Below are positions 4,730-5,497 of a stretch of 5,497 nt of DNA, piece by piece. This stretch comes from Bacillota bacterium (GTDB lineage Bacteria; Bacillota; Dethiobacteria; SKNC01), in assembly GCA_007120745.1 (NCBI GenBank), contig SKNC01000027.1, positions 1 to 5,497 on the forward strand, in the 5' to 3' direction. The position numbers and the translations under genes are program-made. Every line of letters starts with the position of its first letter. The stretch's first letter is position 1. The notes under the pieces are model-generated. The model saw nothing but the letters and a program-made list of their open reading frames with translations. It made no database searches and was not told the origin of the DNA.

Positions 4730-4767
4730 AAATATAGAGCCAAAACAAGCTTTGCTATATTTTTTTT
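4730..4767 (+). other. Inverted repeat with T run overlapping the carA -35 box
   Basis: AAATATAG (4730-4737) pairs with CTATATTT (4755-4762), and a run of eight T (4760-4767) follows, so on the plus strand it has the look of a terminator with a 17-base loop. No plus-strand gene upstream needs it, and its right arm overlaps the carA -35 region. It may shield carA from antisense readthrough or be an operator. Confidence 0.3.
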
Positions 4768-4780
4768 AATGTGGTAATAT
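4752..4780 (+). promoter_or_regulatory. carA promoter
   Basis: TTGCTA (4752-4757) and TAATAT (4775-4780) are exactly 17 bases apart, and TGG before the -10 box provides an extended -10. The start site would be near 4787, giving a leader of about 134 bases that contains the PyrR site and attenuator. Confidence 0.7.
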
Positions 4781-4801
4781 TGTAAAAATGTAAGATTCAC
4801 C

Positions 4802-4836
4802 TTTAACCCAGTCCCGAGAGGCTGAGAAGGGGTAAA
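4802..4836 (+). promoter_or_regulatory. PyrR-binding hairpin (anti-antiterminator) of the carA leader
   Basis: The sequence around GTCCCGAGAGGCTGAGAAGG (4811-4830) matches the known PyrR RNA site, consensus core TCCAGAGAGGCT, with one change (C for the A after TCC). The upper stem is CAGTC (4809-4813) with GGCTG (4820-4824). The lower stem is TTTA-a-CC (4802-4808) with GGTAAA (4831-4836). A purine-rich AGAAGG bulge (4825-4830) lies on the 3' side, as in Bacillus pyr leaders. With UMP/UTP bound, PyrR should stabilise this hairpin and so favour termination. Confidence 0.88.
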
Positions 4837-4872
4837 CAGTGCCGGCATGCTGTTGTCCGGTGGTATACGTTC

Positions 4873-4903
4873 ATCCTTAACCGATCGGGGTTGAGGATTT
4901 TTT
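4873..4903 (+). terminator. Attenuator terminator of carA
   Basis: ATCCTTAACC (4873-4882) pairs with GGTTGAGGAT (4889-4898), ten pairs with one T-G, followed by six T (4898-4903). A competing antiterminator can be drawn from AAGGG (4827-4831) with TCCTT (4874-4878) plus AAC (4835-4837) with GTT (4869-4871). It overlaps both the PyrR hairpin and the terminator's 5' arm, as expected for a pyr attenuator. The terminator ends 17 bases before carA. Confidence 0.88.
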
Positions 4904-4920
4904 ATCTGGGAGGGGAAATT

Positions 4921-5497
4921 ATGAACGCCAGGCTGGTTTTAGAAGACGGTAAGATTTATGCAGGTCAAAGTTTTGGATACCAGGGAGAAAAAGGCGGGGA
5001 AGTAGTATTTAATACGGGAATGACCGGATACCAGGAAATTATGTCCGACCCATCCTACTGCGGACAGATCGTTGTACTGACATATCCGCTGATTGGCAAC
5101 TATGGCATCAATCCTTACGACTTTCAGTCAAAAAAACCGTTAATCAACGGATTGATTGTCCGGGAGTACTGTGATTACCCTAATCACTGGCAGGCTGATT
5201 TTAACATTTCCGAGTATCTGAAAGACCAAAAAATTATTGGTATTTCCGGTATCGATACCCGGTCACTGACCAGGCATCTCCGCAAACAAGGAACCATGAG
5301 AGGCATTATCTCTACCCGGGAAGAGGAATCGGACCAATCATTGGCAGAAAAGGCAGCAAAAGTTCCCAGTCTTTCAGATGTAGACCACGTGAGAACAGCA
5401 ACTACAAAAAACCCCTATGTTATTGAAGGGAAGGGGACCCATGTGGCCCTGCTGGATTTAGGATGCAAGTACTGCATTATTCATTCTTTAAAAGAAA
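4921..5497 (+). CDS. carA: Carbamoyl-phosphate synthase, glutamine-hydrolysing small subunit (3' end outside window)
   Basis: CarA splits glutamine and channels ammonia to CarB, which makes carbamoyl phosphate for pyrimidines and arginine. ATG 4921 has GGGAGGGG (4908-4915) 5 bases upstream. The 192 visible residues cover the N-terminal CarA domain: LVLEDGKIYAGQSFG (5-19), VVFNTGMTGYQEIMSDPSY (28-46), QIVVLTYPLIGNYG (49-62) and GISGIDTRSLTRHLR (107-121). HVALLDLGCKYCIIHSL (174-190) begins the glutamine amidotransferase domain. The catalytic Cys and His lie beyond the edge, so activity cannot be confirmed. The PyrR attenuator in its leader points to pyrimidine control rather than an arginine-specific enzyme (pyrAA in Bacillus naming). 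carB probably follows. It diverges from nitR. Confidence 0.96.
   Translation, partial: MNARLVLEDGKIYAGQSFGYQGEKGGEVVFNTGMTGYQEIMSDPSYCGQIVVLTYPLIGNYGINPYDFQSKKPLINGLIVREYCDYPNHWQADFNISEYLKDQKIIGISGIDTRSLTRHLRKQGTMRGIISTREEESDQSLAEKAAKVPSLSDVDHVRTATTKNPYVIEGKGTHVALLDLGCKYCIIHSLKE

Noticed and set aside
1..5497. CRISPR arrays, tRNA or rRNA genes, insertion sequences, phage or defence genes
   Set aside because: No direct-repeat array, tRNA-like or rRNA sequence, transposase or mobile-element end was seen; the window is a compact housekeeping locus.

Overview
The window looks like a chromosomal nitrogen-assimilation locus from a Gram-positive anaerobe of the class Clostridia, perhaps a Desulfotomaculum/Peptococcaceae-type organism. 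The lineage is an inference. It rests on strong AGGAGG ribosome binding sites, a short (443-residue) GSI-alpha glutamine synthetase, an ANTAR antitermination regulator beside glnA instead of a MerR-type GlnR, and a PyrR-type attenuator in front of carA. All protein-coding calls are recognisable families.

Layout, left to right. Positions 1-360 (+) are the 3' end of a class III aminotransferase, followed by a 150-base convergent gap with three hairpins, one a textbook rho-independent terminator. On the minus strand, read right to left, come nitR (ANTAR regulator, 3887-4480), glnA (2378-3709), amt (879-2117) and a P-II protein gene (510-848). nitR diverges from carA (+, 4921 to the window end), which carries its own promoter, PyrR-binding hairpin and attenuator. 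carA runs off the right edge, so its 192 visible codons are easy to miss.

How the genes fit together. Amt brings in ammonium, P-II gates Amt, GlnA turns ammonium plus glutamate into glutamine, and CarA/CarB use glutamine nitrogen for carbamoyl phosphate. NitR is the likely local regulator. Its family binds RNA with two hexaloop hairpins (A at loop position 1, G at position 4) and stops a competing downstream structure from forming.

The most interesting content is non-coding. The glnA leader has a hexaloop hairpin (AAAGAC) whose 3' side is also the 5' side of a long intrinsic terminator. The amt leader has two tandem hexaloop hairpins (AAAGAT, AAAGAA), and the 3' arm of the second can instead join a bulged 13-pair helix burying the amt Shine-Dalgarno. 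The nitR leader has a hexaloop hairpin (AGAGCA) that competes with a downstream helix in nearly the same geometry. Together they suggest one RNA-binding protein controlling a nitrogen cluster by termination at glnA, translation at amt and possibly autoregulation. All pairings were found by eye; no folding or homology search was run.
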